Shown: piece after piece, positions 8,161 through 17,200 of the stretch
Layout: each line of letters starts with the position of its first letter
How positions within the stretch are numbered: the stretch's first letter is position 1
Source of the DNA: Verrucomicrobiia bacterium
GTDB taxonomy: Bacteria; Verrucomicrobiota; Verrucomicrobiia; Verrucomicrobiales; DEV007
Direction of reading: 5' to 3'
NCBI GenBank assembly: GCA_030425385.1
Contig: JAUIAH010000005.1
Span: 186,001 to 250,000, forward strand
Length of the DNA stretch: 64,000 nt
Notes under the pieces: model-generated
Databases searched by the model: none
The model's input: only the letters and a program-made list of their open reading frames with translations
What the model was told of the DNA's origin: nothing
Translations under genes and position numbers: made by a program

Positions 8161-9543
8161 CTACGAGGAGAGCGCAATCAAGGTATCGCCTGGTTTGAGG
8201 GCGTTCGTCGCCAATTCCTGCACGCGCTCGGCGGTGACAGGTTTCGTCAAATAGTCATCGGCACCACGTTTCATCGCTTCCACCCCGGCCCGCACATCGT
8301 CGTCCGAGGATACCATATAGATCTTCGCATGCGGGCATTGCTTCTTCAGCCGGGGGATCAAGGCAAGCCCATTGACTTTGGGCATTTGAATGTCGAGAAA
8401 GATTGCCGATACGGCATCATCCGAGATGGCACTGGCTTGGGCTCCGTCTTCCGCCAGCACCGTTTCCCAATCATCCTCAGTCAACGCCTTGGCGATCAAT
8501 CGACGCATGATCGGACAATCATCCACCACGAGTGCTTTCTTCTCCTTTGCCGTCACTTCTCCACGTTGCCGAGCGGTTGAGAGACGCATGATCTTCTCAG
8601 AAGAGCCTGGAGCAATGCGCTCAATCGCTTCCACCACCGGATGTTCCTGAGCACCTTTCATCTCATGGTGCACCTTTAATTCTGCTAGGAAACCTATCAT
8701 GAGAATGCATAGAGCCGTGCCAATGAAGACACAGCCTGCGACGATGAATGATGAGGCGAGGAGATTGAGCAATGCGAGGCCCACCATGCTCGCCCCGAGG
8801 GCGCCTACCGCGATGGCGATCCCACCCATGAAATGCTGGGGACGCTCGCGGAAATTCTTGAGGAAATAGACAGACCACATGTCCATAAATCCCCTGAGAA
8901 AGCGCTTCACGCCGTACTTGCTCACGCCGTGTTGGCGCGCGTGGTGTTCCACTGGAATCTCTGCTGTCTTAAATCCTTGAATACTCCCTAGCGAAGGCAC
9001 CATGCGATGCATTTCACCATACATCGGGAGAGCCTTGACGACGTCGCGGCGGTAACATTTGAATCCACAGTTGTGATCATGCAAATGCACGCCGTTGAGC
9101 TTGCTGAGCATCTTGTTAAAGACTCTGCTAGGGAGCACTTTATGCCAGGGATCGTGCCGCTTCTGTTTCCAGCCACTGACAATGTCAAATCCCTCGGCTA
9201 GTTTCTCCAGGAATCGAGGTATCTCCTTGGGATCGTCCTGCAGGTCAGCGTCGAGGGTGAAGACGATTTCGCCTTCCGCTTTCTCGTATCCCGCGTTGAG
9301 CGCAGCCGCTTTGCCCTGGTTGGTGCGAAACTTGATCGCCTCCACGTGTTCCGGATGCTCCTCAGCCAACGCTTGCACCACAGACCAACTGCTATCGGTG
9401 CTGCCATCATCGATAAAGATGATCTCCCACTCTCGGCTGACGACGTCTGCTTGCTCCTTGATGCGATCAAAGAGTTCACGGAGAGTCGCCTCCTCGTTCA
9501 TGAGAGGGATGAGGAAGGAAAGAAAGGGCAAGTCCGCACGCAT
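8161..9543 (-). CDS. GT2 glycosyltransferase (polyprenyl-phosphate sugar synthase type) fused to a receiver domain
   Basis: 460 residues. The N-terminal GT2 domain (about 6-230) has IIFIDDGSTDSS at 41-52 and TLDADLQDD at 96-104, the nucleotide-sugar and metal motifs of DPM1/ArnC-like synthases. Two membrane helices follow at about 236-260 and 264-288, as in ArnC-type enzymes. A linker leads to a complete receiver domain at about 336-450 with acidic pair D341-D342, phospho-acceptor D384 (FLDIQMPKVNG), the Ser at 412-413 and Lys434 (LTKPV). It probably transfers a sugar from a nucleotide to undecaprenyl phosphate, with activity or partner binding set by phosphorylation (inference). The linked kinase is unknown. 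It lies downstream of the efflux lipoprotein gene, after a 71-base A/T-rich spacer that may hold its own promoter. Confidence 0.9.
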   Translation of the reverse strand: MRADLPFLSFLIPLMNEEATLRELFDRIKEQADVVSREWEIIFIDDGSTDSSWSVVQALAEEHPEHVEAIKFRTNQGKAAALNAGYEKAEGEIVFTLDADLQDDPKEIPRFLEKLAEGFDIVSGWKQKRHDPWHKVLPSRVFNKMLSKLNGVHLHDHNCGFKCYRRDVVKALPMYGEMHRMVPSLGSIQGFKTAEIPVEHHARQHGVSKYGVKRFLRGFMDMWSVYFLKNFRERPQHFMGGIAIAVGALGASMVGLALLNLLASSFIVAGCVFIGTALCILMIGFLAELKVHHEMKGAQEHPVVEAIERIAPGSSEKIMRLSTARQRGEVTAKEKKALVVDDCPIMRRLIAKALTEDDWETVLAEDGAQASAISDDAVSAIFLDIQMPKVNGLALIPRLKKQCPHAKIYMVSSDDDVRAGVEAMKRGADDYLTKPVTAERVQELATNALKPGDTLIALSS

Positions 9544-9600
9544 CTTGTAATTAATATAATTTCAATTAATTTAATAATACAATGCCTGGAAATTGCAACC
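9544..9600 (-). promoter_or_regulatory. A/T-rich promoter region of the GT2-receiver gene
   Basis: The spacer between the efflux lipoprotein stop and the GT2 start is almost pure A/T for about 35 bases (9546-9580), in sharp contrast to both genes. Several TATAAT-like hexamers are possible, so no single -10 can be chosen. The composition suggests a separate promoter for the GT2-receiver gene. Confidence 0.4.
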
Positions 9601-9614
9601 ACATTTGTGTGTCC

Positions 9615-11381
9615 TCAGTCTCCCTGAGGGAAATAGGCCCTGGCGAAGGGGTATGCTTTCGATTTCTGGAGCGGCTGCCGCCGGAAGTTGGGCAGGGTAG
9701 GGGCGCGCTCGACTCCATGAAGCAATTCGCGGGTCTCGGTGGCGCGTTTCCTCGCGGCCAGCATCCGCCGCCGATGCAGGGTCCATTTCTCGTCTGCCCC
9801 TAAAGAGAAAAGCACGGAGAGAGGGCGATAATCTCCCGGCACCTCGGTGGCCACCAGGTTGATGGGCGTTTCTTTCGGCGGCAGTGGAAGTTGCCCACCA
9901 CCCGTCGCCTTGTAGAGCCGCACACTGGCTTTGGCCAAGAGATTGCGGGCGAAGAGGTGTTCCGTCTGAATCTCAAAGTCCTCCTCCACCACTCGAAGGA
10001 GCTTGCTGATGTCGACCAAGCCACTTCTGTAAGCGTCGCGCACCCGACGGCTAGCGTTGGCGCTCGAAAGCACCGCGTCATCGAGCGATTCCCGACGCTG
10101 ATACCCATAGTGGAGGTCGGCGAGAGCGTCGTTCACTTCATTCATCGCCTGATACACCGCGGACTCATACTGGCGAATGGTCTGTTGCAATAAGGCGTCC
10201 TGCTCGGCCACTCGTGCCTTGTCAGCCCCTGCATGGAAGATGCGTTTCGTCAGACCGGCCCCGCCGCCGATCGTCCGCCGCACGAAGGAAGTGACATCGC
10301 CTGTGGCGAGGGATTCGAAAGTGATGGCGCCGGAAAGTCGGAGCTTCGGGTAGAGCTGAGCCGTGGCTTCGCCCACCCGCGCCACCTGTGCCGCGATCCG
10401 GTCTTCCGCCGCCCGGATGTCTGCCCGCGCACGCATGACTTCAGCGGGAATCCCGGCATAGATCGTAGGAGGTGGCGTCGGGACGGGACCGCTCCGTGTG
10501 AGATATTTGGACAAGCCTCGACTCGAGGTGGCGAGAAGCCGCGCGAGCTGGTGGCGGGCTTGCGCCGCCAAACGCTCATACTCCGGAATGAACGCTTCCT
10601 GTCGCCGCAAACGCGCTTCCGACTCCTCCACCTCAAGACGACTCGCCGCGCCGCGCTCCTCTTTCAGCGCGGTGATGCGAGCAACGTCGCGATACGCTTC
10701 GGCGAATTCCACCGCGAGCCGTGCTCGCTCCTCATTGACCCGCATCTCGATGTAGTAGAGACCAATTTCTCCGATAAGGAACACAAGCGTGTCCCGCCAC
10801 GACTCAATCGTCGCCTGAGCCTGCCGATCGGAAGCCTCCACCTTGCGTGCGTGCTCGCCAAAGAGATCCAATTCCCAACCAGCGTCCAATTGCCAGAACT
10901 CCTCCTTCGAGCGCGGCCGCGACGCGCGCACGCGTCCCCGGCTGTCGAATTCCCCAAAGCCACGATCCGTCCGCGCATTGAAATCGGCGTGAGGCCAGTG
11001 CGCGGCCGTGTGCGTGCGCCGTTGTGCGAGGGCCTCATCGATCCGAGCACGGGCCCGATGCAAATCGGGATTGGCCGCGATGAGCCGCGCGATGAGCCGC
11101 TTCATGTCTCCATCACAAAACGCCTCCCACCACACCTGAGTATTCTCCGGCAGGGAGCCATCATGGGCGGGATCATCCACCACTTGAATCTTGTTCTTGC
11201 CCATCGCCAGCTCTACCAGTCTCGAACGCTGCGATTCAGGCAAATGCTCCCAGCTCTCGGGAAGCGCGATCTCTGGGCGTACATACTCAGGACCCACGCT
11301 GCACCCCCCCACGAGGCAAGCCAGGAGGAACGGCAACGTGAGGGCCAAGGATCGCTGCCTTCTAAACTCGTGGCTCGTCAA
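9615..11381 (-). CDS. outer-membrane efflux lipoprotein, TolC/NodT-like
   Basis: 588-residue outer-membrane factor that would form the exit duct of a tripartite exporter. It starts at TTG 11379-11381 and has a lipoprotein signal peptide with lipobox LVGGC at about residues 24-28, followed by SVGPEYVRPE as in NodT-type lipoproteins. Two alpha-hairpin repeats are visible: HRARARIDEALAQRR / DARNARV-like and the second repeat with ARADIRAAEDRIAAQVARVGEATAQLYPKLRLSGAITFES, a family hallmark. The C-terminal 90 residues beyond the efflux domain are not recognised. It is divergent from the membrane fusion protein gene, with which it should pair. The expected RND, ABC or MFS pump is missing. Confidence 0.88.
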   Translation of the reverse strand: MTSHEFRRQRSLALTLPFLLACLVGGCSVGPEYVRPEIALPESWEHLPESQRSRLVELAMGKNKIQVVDDPAHDGSLPENTQVWWEAFCDGDMKRLIARLIAANPDLHRARARIDEALAQRRTHTAAHWPHADFNARTDRGFGEFDSRGRVRASRPRSKEEFWQLDAGWELDLFGEHARKVEASDRQAQATIESWRDTLVFLIGEIGLYYIEMRVNEERARLAVEFAEAYRDVARITALKEERGAASRLEVEESEARLRRQEAFIPEYERLAAQARHQLARLLATSSRGLSKYLTRSGPVPTPPPTIYAGIPAEVMRARADIRAAEDRIAAQVARVGEATAQLYPKLRLSGAITFESLATGDVTSFVRRTIGGGAGLTKRIFHAGADKARVAEQDALLQQTIRQYESAVYQAMNEVNDALADLHYGYQRRESLDDAVLSSANASRRVRDAYRSGLVDISKLLRVVEEDFEIQTEHLFARNLLAKASVRLYKATGGGQLPLPPKETPINLVATEVPGDYRPLSVLFSLGADEKWTLHRRRMLAARKRATETRELLHGVERAPTLPNFRRQPLQKSKAYPFARAYFPQGD

Positions 11382-11448
11382 CTTCCAAATAGATATTGAT
11401 ACTATACCTATTATAATTATCCTGCCTCATCAAAGACTATTTCAAGAA
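11382..11448. promoter_or_regulatory. divergent A/T-rich promoter region
   Basis: This A/T-rich spacer lies between the efflux lipoprotein and the membrane fusion protein. TATAAT occurs at 11412-11417 on the plus strand and, overlapping it on the minus strand, at 11410-11415. It could serve both directions. No convincing -35 element was found. Confidence 0.4.
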
Positions 11449-11512
11449 ATGCTGGAGCATCGCGGTTAGGGAGCTCTGGGCGCACAGGGGGTATGCCATC
11501 GCGGCACTCCTT

Positions 11513-12835
11513 GTGAGCCTCTTTGGGCTCGCCTTGCTCGTGACCGTGCTGATTCCAGGGTATCGCGATTCCTCCAGCCGGATGTACACGTCTGGGCTCG
11601 GTTACGCGGCGGTGAAACGCAAACTGGGCACGCCATTTGATGTCGAGGCCGTGCAGGCGCGGCAGCAGAAGGTGCAGATCCCCTACCTCGGCGAAGGCAT
11701 CGTGGCCGGCGAGCCTCTCCGCGTTCCGGTGGTGCCCATGGCCATGATCAAGGAGGTGCGCGTGACGGAGGGTGATACCGTGAAGAAGGGCGATGTCTTA
11801 GTCATCCTCGATGATACTGAGGCGCAGCGAAACCTTGCTTCTGCCGAGCTGGCAATGGAAACGGCCACTGCTGAACTGGAACGCGTCAAGATCGGCTCTG
11901 CCTACGTGCTCGCCCAGGAACGTCCTGAACACGACAGCATCGAGCTGGAAGGCGCGGCCGAGAATGCCCGGCTACTGGAGGAGAAATTGGCCGCCAATCA
12001 AGACATGTATGCCCGAGGCCTCATCGCGCGAGAACGCGTGTTGGAGGTCGAGCGCCTTCTCCTGGAAGCCCGCACCAAGCTCAAGGAAGCCGAGTATTTC
12101 GCCAAGATGTCGTCCGAAGGCTTCTCTCAGAGCCAGCAGATCGCGATCAACGCGCTCAGAGATGCGCAGCAGGCACTCGCATTTCGTAAGACCCAGGTGG
12201 AGCACCACACCATCCGGGCGCCGGCTGATGGCTTGGTGAGTCTCGTCCTCGTGCGTGAGGGAGAGTACAACCAAGACACCGGCAAACCCGCGCTACTCCT
12301 CACCACGGGCACCTGGTTCGAAGGCTACTTCGACCAAGCCGTGCTCTCGCGGCTCAACGTGGGACAAGCCGCCGAGGTCTTCCTGGAGGCCTTCCCGGGA
12401 AAACGCTGGCAAGCTCAGGTCAGCCGCGTGATTCCGGAAGTCACCTTCGCAGAAGGCGGCCCCGAAATCTCACGGCCACTCCGTCCACGGGGGACCGGTT
12501 CTCCCGAATGGGCCGCCACCTTTCGCGTTCGCTTTGAGATCACTGATGAAGACCGCTCAGGCATCGCTCTTGGTATGACGGGCAATGTTAGGGTGCTGAC
12601 CGGTGGCGATGCCGTGACCGTTCCTCGCGGATCCGTCCTTTCCATCGCTGCCGGCCGCGGCCTTGTCATGGTTCCTAGCGGAGAGTCCTGGGCTGTCCGC
12701 CCCGTGGGCGTTGGGTATGTTGGCGAGACGTGGATTGAAGTCTTTGACTTGGAGGCAGGGACAAAGGTGCTTTCGCGAGGGCATCGTATCCTCAAGGAAG
12801 GAGATAAGATCCGTGTGGAAGACAAGGATTGGTAA
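11513..12835 (+). CDS. membrane fusion protein, HlyD/RND-adaptor family
   Basis: Periplasmic adaptor of a tripartite exporter, about 440 residues from GTG 11513. Recognisable parts are an N-terminal membrane anchor, a first biotinyl-lipoyl half (MIKEVRVTEGDTVKKGDVLVILDD), a long coiled-coil hairpin (about residues 100-225), and the second lipoyl half (HHTIRAPADGLVSLVLVREGEY). A beta-barrel segment follows, with GQAAEVFLEAFPGKRWQAQV, then a membrane-proximal domain. The start is doubtful: coding-like sequence in the same frame continues upstream (SIAVRELWAHRGYAIAALL) without any ATG, GTG or TTG before a TAA at 11408-11410, and no Shine-Dalgarno precedes the GTG. See findings. The 3' end overlaps the next gene. 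Confidence 0.88.
   Translation: MSLFGLALLVTVLIPGYRDSSSRMYTSGLGYAAVKRKLGTPFDVEAVQARQQKVQIPYLGEGIVAGEPLRVPVVPMAMIKEVRVTEGDTVKKGDVLVILDDTEAQRNLASAELAMETATAELERVKIGSAYVLAQERPEHDSIELEGAAENARLLEEKLAANQDMYARGLIARERVLEVERLLLEARTKLKEAEYFAKMSSEGFSQSQQIAINALRDAQQALAFRKTQVEHHTIRAPADGLVSLVLVREGEYNQDTGKPALLLTTGTWFEGYFDQAVLSRLNVGQAAEVFLEAFPGKRWQAQVSRVIPEVTFAEGGPEISRPLRPRGTGSPEWAATFRVRFEITDEDRSGIALGMTGNVRVLTGGDAVTVPRGSVLSIAAGRGLVMVPSGESWAVRPVGVGYVGETWIEVFDLEAGTKVLSRGHRILKEGDKIRVEDKDW
12798..12803 (+). promoter_or_regulatory. ribosome-binding site AAGGAG for the TPR membrane protein
   Basis: AAGGAG lies inside the end of the membrane fusion gene, nine bases before GTG 12813. It selects this start over the much longer in-frame extension to 12663 and shows translational coupling of the two genes. 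Confidence 0.6.
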
Positions 12836-14225
12836 AGTGAATGGACGCCTAAGTCAGCTTGGGCGCTGGCTATGGGGATGGATCCAAGCGCCGAATCTTC
12901 CAGTGCTCGCTGGGGCAGGCATCCTCACACTAGGCCTATTAATGGTCTTACTGAGTCTCAAAGCCCCCTGGTATCGCGTCCCCGCCGACATTGATGCCGC
13001 AGGCGAGTTGGTTTACGCGACCGCTGTTTCCGAAAAGCCTTTGAAAGCGATCTTCGCGCTGGGACTTCTTACGGGAATCGGCATCGCCCTCTATCATTGG
13101 TTCAAACCCATCCGTCGTGGGCAGTCACTATTCTCGATTGGAGTGCTCGGGTTTCTTATCGGCCTGATCTTTGCCCATCTAGTCGTGGTCGATGAAGCAG
13201 CCCTTTCCCATCAGGCGGCCTGGGTCGTGTCCCAACACGATGGCCTGACATGGCTCGGAGGTGACATCTACACCGCTCGGGAATATGAACCCGCTGGAGG
13301 AGGCTTGGATCTGATGATCAAGGACCCTCCCCAGATTCTCGGTGTCGTCCCTCTCCCGCATCGGTCCGCGGACTTGGCTATCCTCCACGATTGGTTCGAA
13401 TGGATGGGCTTGGGCTCCCCGTTCACGACCTTCAAAGTCAAGGGTTGGGGATTTCTCATGGTAGGTAGCATCTTTGTCATGGTCGGCGCGATGGCGACAC
13501 GCCGTTCTCAGAGTGACGACCAACTGTCTCCGGCACTCGTGAGCTTCGGGCTCCGTGCCGCTGGCCTCCCTGTGCTGCTCTTTCTCAGCTTTGTCGGCAC
13601 CCGCGCCTGGCTAGCGGCCGGAGCCCTGCAAGATGCCCGCGCACTCGGCGACAATGCCCGTTACGCGGAAGCCGCCCAACGCATTGAGCGTGCCATGAAG
13701 CACCTGCCCTGCATTGGATACGATACTGGCTTACTCCTTCAGTTAGGCCTTTATCACTATCAAAGCCGCCAGATCACGCCCGCCGCCCGCTACTTCCGAG
13801 CGGTGCGCCTGGAGAGCGCCAACCTCAAAACCCAAGCGGAGGCCATCTACGCTTCTCTCACTAACGCCTCCCACGAAGCCATCCGGCGTGAAGCCCATCG
13901 CGCCCTCTTTCGTCTAGGGATCATCGATTTCAATTCAGGTCAGGAAACGGAAGCGTTGCGCCTGACAGAAGCCTTCATCCAGGCATTTCCCGCTCTCCCC
14001 AAGGCACGTTACGTTCGTTTCCTCCTCGCCGTGCGTCTCGGCGAAGTCGACGTGGCCTATCAATGTCACCGTGACCTTTACACCATAGCGAAAGGAATCG
14101 GTCTGGGCGAGAAGCGCGCCTATCTCTCGTCGGGACACCAGCACTTGGGAGAACTCGCCTTTTCCCAAGGCGATTACCATGAGGCCTGGCAGCAATTCGT
14201 CTACCGCATCCAATTGGAGAAATGA
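12813..14225 (+). CDS. polytopic inner-membrane protein with periplasmic TPR-like domain
   Basis: 470-residue protein of unrecognised family. Hydrophobic helices occur near the N-terminus (LPVLAGAGILTLGLLMVLLS), then IFALGLLTGIGIALYHW, SIGVLGFLIGLIFAHLVVV, WGFLMVGSIFVMVGAMA and LRAAGLPVLLFLSFVG, so about five. The C-terminal 190 residues are helical repeats of TPR type (DNARYAEAAQRIERAMKHLP, QITPAARYFRAVRLES, SGQETEALRLTEAFIQAFP, AFSQGDYHEAWQQFVYRI). It sits between the adaptor and the GT39-like enzyme, overlapping both (23 bases and ATGA). The context suggests a scaffold or the inner-membrane component of the export machinery (inference). Confidence 0.75.
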   Translation: MWKTRIGKVNGRLSQLGRWLWGWIQAPNLPVLAGAGILTLGLLMVLLSLKAPWYRVPADIDAAGELVYATAVSEKPLKAIFALGLLTGIGIALYHWFKPIRRGQSLFSIGVLGFLIGLIFAHLVVVDEAALSHQAAWVVSQHDGLTWLGGDIYTAREYEPAGGGLDLMIKDPPQILGVVPLPHRSADLAILHDWFEWMGLGSPFTTFKVKGWGFLMVGSIFVMVGAMATRRSQSDDQLSPALVSFGLRAAGLPVLLFLSFVGTRAWLAAGALQDARALGDNARYAEAAQRIERAMKHLPCIGYDTGLLLQLGLYHYQSRQITPAARYFRAVRLESANLKTQAEAIYASLTNASHEAIRREAHRALFRLGIIDFNSGQETEALRLTEAFIQAFPALPKARYVRFLLAVRLGEVDVAYQCHRDLYTIAKGIGLGEKRAYLSSGHQHLGELAFSQGDYHEAWQQFVYRIQLEK

Positions 14226-17200
14226 GACGTTGGCCCCTCCCCCTGGTCCTGGCCTGCGGGGCCATCGCATGGCTCACCGTCACCTGGCTCTTCCCAAATC
14301 CTACCGAACAGCATCCCTTTCACTTTCCTCAAGAAGCCTCGTGGATCACCGCCGCCAAGGATGGCGAAGAACCCCAAGCCTCAGCAGGCTTTCGACTGGA
14401 TTTCCAAGTGCCTCCCATCGCGATCGAGCGTGCGTGGATCGCGGTGGCGGCCGACTCCGGCGTGGAAGTGATCGTCAATGGCAACCCCGTGGTCCGCTGG
14501 GACCTCTATCGGCCTACGCGCCCGTTTCAAGCAGGCCATTCCCGCTACGGCCAGAAACTGCGCTATGCCCCCTCCGCCCTTTCCCTCAACTACCCTCGTG
14601 AATTCCAATGGTCCGACAATGCGAACTGGAAGCTCCCCCTCTTCGTCGATATCACGAGCCAACTCATCACCGGCCATCGCAACGCTCTTTGCGTCATCGC
14701 TCACGCTCGCCACGAAGAACCCGCTTTCCGTCTCACGGGCGAGATCCTCCTAAGCAGTGGGCGGCGCATTCCCCTGCACAGCAATCCCACGTGGCGATCT
14801 ATCAAAACACCCGAAACTCTCTTCGATCGCGAATGGCAGAACCAGCGGTATCTCGCAGATTCCTGGCCCTTTGCTAGACTATCGAAGCCACGCCCCGGAC
14901 AAGCATGGCGCTTCCCGCCTCCGGGTGTCTTCGAACTGCCCTTCGCCGGACAATGGCTGCAAGTGCCTATGGATGGGTCTCGGCACACCTTTGCCACCTC
15001 TTGGACACTTGATCAACCTTGCGATAAGGCTTTTGTCAGGGTAGCGAGCGATGCCGATTATCTCCTCAAAGTGAATGGCACTGTTCTCCGACCGCTCGGC
15101 GGTGCCAAGCGGCATCCGGCGGAAGGCGAATGGATCGCTCGCCCACTGAGCCGGCGCATTCTCTCCGTGCCCCCAGAACTTCTCGATCCCGGAGAAGGCG
15201 CGCAGAACTATCTTGGCGAAGAGTTTCTTTCTCCGAGGCACGGAGACCCCACAGAGAATGAGTATGCCGGGGGAAGGGATCCACTCGATCTCTCGCAAGA
15301 TAGTTTCACGAGTGAGCAACGCGGCAATCTCCTCACGAAAGCAGGCGAATCGAAACCTGCACGCCCCACCGAGAACGATGGGACGGGCGAAGCGATCCGA
15401 GGGCGAAGTCCTGTGCAAACGGCGCACGCGCGAGGAGCGCCCAGCGTGACGGGATTCGAAGTCACGCATTGGTTGAAACGTGGGGAGAATCAGATTGAGA
15501 TCATCACCCTCCCCCCCGTCGAAGGCTTACTCTACCAGCGTGCGCGGCGCATGCGATTGGCGCTCGATGCGGGCGTCGTCTCGCACGGCGCCCCGCAACT
15601 AGCCTTGAGCGAGGGCACCTCCTGGACCCGTGATGGGCAACCCGCGGCTACCAGTCGAGCTGCGGTGCCTGGCGTGATGAAACATGAGTTTCGCCGGATC
15701 GCTCAGCCTGAAGCTCCAGGGAGGTGGTTCCCCATGGCCATCATGCTCCTGGCCCTCTTCACCGGCCACCGCTGGCCCCGAGAACTCGCCACGCTTATCC
15801 TTGTGTTAGGAGTAGTCAGCGGGTGCGGGCTCTTGCTCGAGGTGACCATGCGGGAGCGTTCCGAAGAGTTGTGGATGACAGGATTCCCAGCCTGGCGCGG
15901 CGCAGTGCTTGTGCTAGGTGCGCTCACCGCTTTCGCTGTTTCCCAGATCAAGAAAGGGAACACACAGGCAGATGGACGCGGGTCCGCCTGGTATCGCGTG
16001 GTTTTGTTAGGTGTTCTGGTGCTTGCATTCGTCGCCCGCGCCTACGAACTGGATATCCAAGCCTTGGATGATGACGAATACGCCTCCGTACAAGCCACCC
16101 TGTCCATCGCGAAGAAGGGCGTACCAGAGATCGCTCCGGGCATCTACTACACACGCGGTCCATTCTATCACTATGCCGCTTCGCTTTTCGTCATCCTGTT
16201 TGGCGAGAACATTTGGGCCCTTCGTCTTCCCGCGATCCTCGCTGGGGTTCTGAGCGTGTTCTTCACCTATTTGCTAGGTTCTCGCCTTCTGGAAAGCCGC
16301 GCCATGGGCATCGCTGCATCCCTTCTTGTGGCTCTCAATCCCTTCTGCATCTTCACCTCGCACATCGCTCGCTTCTACCAGCAACAACAGACCCTCACCG
16401 TAGCAACGGTCTATTTCTTCATCAGCGGCTTTGTCCAACACGGCAAGCCCTGGCATCGCGCAGCCGCGGTGATCTGCGCAGGTCTCGCCGTGCTCAGTCA
16501 AGAGATCAGCCTCCTCATCGCCGTTCCTTTCGGCTTCTGTTATGCCCTCATGGCACGCCCCGCTCCGCTCCGCAATGAGATCAAGCTGGCTCTCGTCGTG
16601 TGTCTGACGGGTGGCGTTGTCTTTCTCAATCTCCTTGTCTTCAAAGTCGTGTGCCTCACGCGCCTGGACGGGATCTCCCCCAACGTGGAGTCCACCTTGA
16701 AGCCGCATTTCTACGAGCCGCTCAATTTCCTTTCAATGTGGCTGGGCTATTCTCGCCTGCACGTCTTCCTCGGCGTGTTCTCATTGATCGGAATGTTAGC
16801 AGGCTTCCGCAAACGCGAGCCCGGCATGATCGCCGTCACCTTCTTCCTCGTGATTGGCATCGTTGGCACGGTCTTGTTAGTCACCGCCACCGGTTTCCGC
16901 TACCAGTATTCAGTGCTGCCCCTGTGGGTGGTGACCGCGGCCTATGGGATCCGCGTGGTTTCCGCGCAAGCTTGTGGTGCCCACGCGCGCCCCGCCCTCG
17001 TTACCTTAGGCTGCACCATCATCGGTTTTGGGATTCTCAGCTATAGCCCTTGGCGGATCCCCCCATCCTATCACTTGCGCATCCTCGGCGATTCCTCAGG
17101 TGCCACCAGCTATGTGCGCGCCCATCTGCGAGAGGGCGATGCGGTGGCCATCACGGAACCGCATCCACACGCGGCTTTGTTAGAAACGGGTCGAGCCGAC

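Noticed and set aside
9612-9630. CCTCAG/CTGAGG hairpin at the end of the efflux lipoprotein gene
   Set aside because: Six-base stem overlapping the stop codon, no T run. Too weak to call a terminator.
12663-12812. Upstream extension of the TPR membrane protein
   Set aside because: It runs inside the adaptor gene, reads as nonsense, and a good Shine-Dalgarno selects GTG 12813.
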